64,000 nt of DNA. Origin: Adiantum capillus-veneris (taxonomy: Eukaryota; Streptophyta; Polypodiopsida; Polypodiales; Pteridaceae). The notes under the pieces are model-generated. The model had not been told where the DNA came from, searched no databases, and saw only the letters and a program-made list of their open reading frames with translations. The stretch spans positions 81,551,912-81,615,911 of the forward strand of contig CM043963.1 in the NCBI GenBank assembly GCA_014529385.2, read 5' to 3'. Below are positions 62,119-64,000 of the stretch, piece by piece. The position numbers were made by a program, and so were the translations under genes. Position 1 is the stretch's first letter. Every line of letters begins with the position of its first letter.

Positions 62119-62574
62119 TCAAGATTTTGCAGGTTCAATTTTGTTTTTTGGCACGTCACCCTTGTAACGAATCATGAGATATTTGCCATACTCTAAAAGT
62201 TCATCTGGGTTTTGTCTACCAAGAGCTAGTGCCATTGCTGTGTAGGTGTAGTAATACGCTGCCCGACCACCTGTATAGCCTGGGTAGTAACCAAAACAAT
62301 CTCTAGCAAACACTTTGTACACAAGAATGACTTTATCTGCACTTTTGGGCAGCACCGGTCCACCCAAGAAGCGTGATAGTGTCTTGAATGTGTAAGTTGC
62401 TATTGAACCCTCTTGTGACATGGAATTGTGAAAAACTACTATCGGCGACTCGCAGAGCTTTGAAAGGTACTGTGCTAGGGCCGCATCCCTTCCTCGATAC
62501 TCTCTTGTCCGGCGCCGAAGGAAGTCATCCTTGTCAGCAATCCAAGACTGCACATACAATGTCAGAAATGACAC

Positions 62575-62668
<94 letters not shown>

Positions 62669-63985
62669 ACCATGAAGCTCTCATCCTGCAGAAAGAGGTT
62701 TTCTTGCCACAGGTCTACAGATGTAGTTGACCCTGACCTGAATGGTTAAACCAATCCTCCACTTCTTTGTTACTTTTCGATGGTCTTAGGCTTTGTCTTA
62801 TTGCTTGGAAGGTGGCTTCATCAGGTAGTGTCTCCTTGTATTTTTCAGCTTTCTCAAAGCATCTTCGAAGGCATTCCATTGGATTGCTGGATGTTTCCAT
62901 TGCCTCATCATCACTACTATCCTCTGAAACAAATCCACTCCTCTCCTCTTGGACTCTGGAAATAATAGCTAGGGAGAAATCCTCCCTTAAATAAAACACA
63001 CTTTGCACATCATGTAAGAAGATATAGGTCCTGTCTCCAATCCTGAAGTCAGGCACAGCTGGCAACATCATCTGAGCATGCTTCTCAGTGAAGTTACTGA
63101 CATCCAATGGAAGTTTGATTTCTGTGGTTTTCACAGAGAGCATCTTACTTCTTTGTACTTCAATTGCCTCAACCTCAAGGTCGACTGTGTCTTCAACCTC
63201 CTCGACTTCTTGCATATGAGTTGTCTCCTCACATTCCTCATCTGGTGCTGCATCCTGCTCCTCTAACACCTCATCAAGGTTCTGCATGAGGAATCCAAAC
63301 AGGCTGTTGAGGTAAATCATAAAGCCAAAGGCTTCCTGAATGAGTTTGCATTCTTTTTGGTGCAAAGGGCAGACTGAATGTCGGCAAGAGGGTGGTAATT
63401 CCCTATACTTCTTCACTCCCTGTCCCTTTCCACCACAGTCATTTAAATGCACAAGTGTCATAGTAGGCAGAACAACCCTTCCTACCTGCACCATCACTTC
63501 AAACTTATCTCTGTAGGACTGCAAGAAATTACTGTGCTGAGCTAACAGGTCTTCAATGTCAAACTTTGGATTAAACATAGAATGAACTAGATCATACTTG
63601 TCCCCAGCACCACAAGATGCTGCAAAATCAAACAGCCTCTCATCAGTTGCAGCTGGGTCTTCCAGAGAAGACACATCCTCCTTTTCTTTACATTTTGTAC
63701 TTTCTAGCACATCTGCATCATCTGAGAAGTCTATATTTCTCTTTCTTGTATTTTTCTTGAGAAGGACTTTACAGGGCACCACACCCTTGTAGGGTGAGGG
63801 ATCTTCTTGCCCTGGTGACCTCTCTGATTGATCTTCACCAAGCGACTTTTCCTCAGATATGTCCTGACAAAAGTCAACAGTTCTTTTGGCAGATACATTA
63901 AGCAACTGAGCCTGCAAGGTTTGAAATCCTGGCACAAGCTCTGGATCTGGTTTCAGCCTCTTCTGCCTACTGGACCTTAATCCTA
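62119..63985 (-). CDS. Unrecognised partner gene, at least 3 exons, 5' partial
   Basis: Minus-strand exons about 63985-62738, 62714-62671 (44 bp) and 62547-62119 join in frame: NHS + DLWQENLFLQDESFM + SWIADKDDFLRRR. The ORF stays open left of 63935 back to an acceptor-like AG near 63986, so an upstream exon lies outside. The protein (>540 aa) has a Ser/Glu-rich start, a Cys/His patch (CRHSVCPLHQKEC) that may bind zinc, a very acidic middle, and a C-terminal domain rich in Tyr and Gly (FGYYPGYTGGRAAYYYTYTAMALALG). No domain is recognised. It ends 63 bp from the stop of the transposase candidate, so it is probably the accessory protein of the same element. Intron 2 is largely microsatellite. 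Confidence 0.6.
62580..62666. repeat. (AG)~43 microsatellite filling an intron
   Basis: 87 bp of uninterrupted AG inside the 123-bp intron 62548-62670 of the minus-strand gene. On the transcribed strand it is (CU)n and starts four bases after the GT donor. Ser-Leu and Arg-Glu ORFs here are artefacts. Confidence 0.95.
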
Positions 63986-64000
63986 TTCATCAAGAAACAT

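Larger units (their letters stand above)
59006..64000. mobile_element. Two-gene DNA transposon candidate inserted in the Gypsy LTR (right end outside)
   Basis: The left border is fixed to about 59005-59013 by loss of LTR identity. First bases are CATTAGGAAATTTCGGAGG. It contains two multi-exon genes facing each other: a transposase candidate on plus (59206-62055) and an unknown gene on minus (62119 to about 63985), with 63 bp between their stop codons. That compact convergent layout recalls two-ORF DNA transposons such as PIF/Harbinger or CACTA, but neither protein matches those I know. Terminal repeats cannot be checked because the right end is missing. Confidence 0.6.

Overview
This is nuclear DNA of a land plant, and almost all of it is transposable-element and satellite sequence. 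The evidence is intron-containing genes, Ty1/Copia and Ty3/Gypsy LTR retrotransposons with plant-type features (a Copia primer site matching initiator tRNA-Met, and a Gypsy pol with a second RNase H of the Tat kind), and long (AG)n and (AC)n microsatellites. The repeat style and the lineage-restricted gene families suggest a large seed-free plant genome (fern, lycophyte or bryophyte). That placement is inference. No ordinary housekeeping gene, rRNA, tRNA or CRISPR was seen.

Layout. 1-6.5 kb: two related satellite families sharing the phrase GGTCCACCACTTGTCC, one in a higher-order arrangement (~395 bp unit, ~1.18 kb period) and one with a 316-bp period. 6.5-9.8 kb: a long, nearly intact transposase-like gene with candidate acidic catalytic residues, interrupted once by an in-frame TGA. 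10-15 kb: a pair of ~1.4-1.7 kb direct repeats around ~450 bp with an initiator-Met-type primer site, which looks like a non-autonomous LTR element. 15-18.5 kb: microsatellites and diffuse repeats. 18.5-21.2 kb (minus): a decayed second copy of the transposase family. 21.3-26.6 kb: tandem LTR-like blocks and a decayed Copia fragment. 26.6-32 kb: AT-rich DNA without recognisable genes. 32-39.2 kb (minus): decayed genes, one an FCP1/HAD-phosphatase-like protein without its catalytic aspartates and one with a ParB-like motif and a possible methyltransferase-like tail. 39.2-41.6 kb: a ~105-bp satellite with a palindrome in most units, also scattered inside the decayed genes.

43.4-64 kb is a nested stack. 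A Tat-like Gypsy element (minus strand, 2.6-kb LTRs) was invaded in its integrase region by a Copia element. A second copy of the same Copia family went into the first, and an LTR-LTR recombination left a composite with three LTRs. The Gypsy 5' LTR was later split near 59,005 by a different element carrying two spliced genes that converge tail to tail with 63 bp between them. The plus-strand gene is an intact 854-codon transposase candidate and its minus-strand partner is unrecognised. That two-gene element is the strongest candidate here for a poorly described mobile system. Its right end lies beyond the window.
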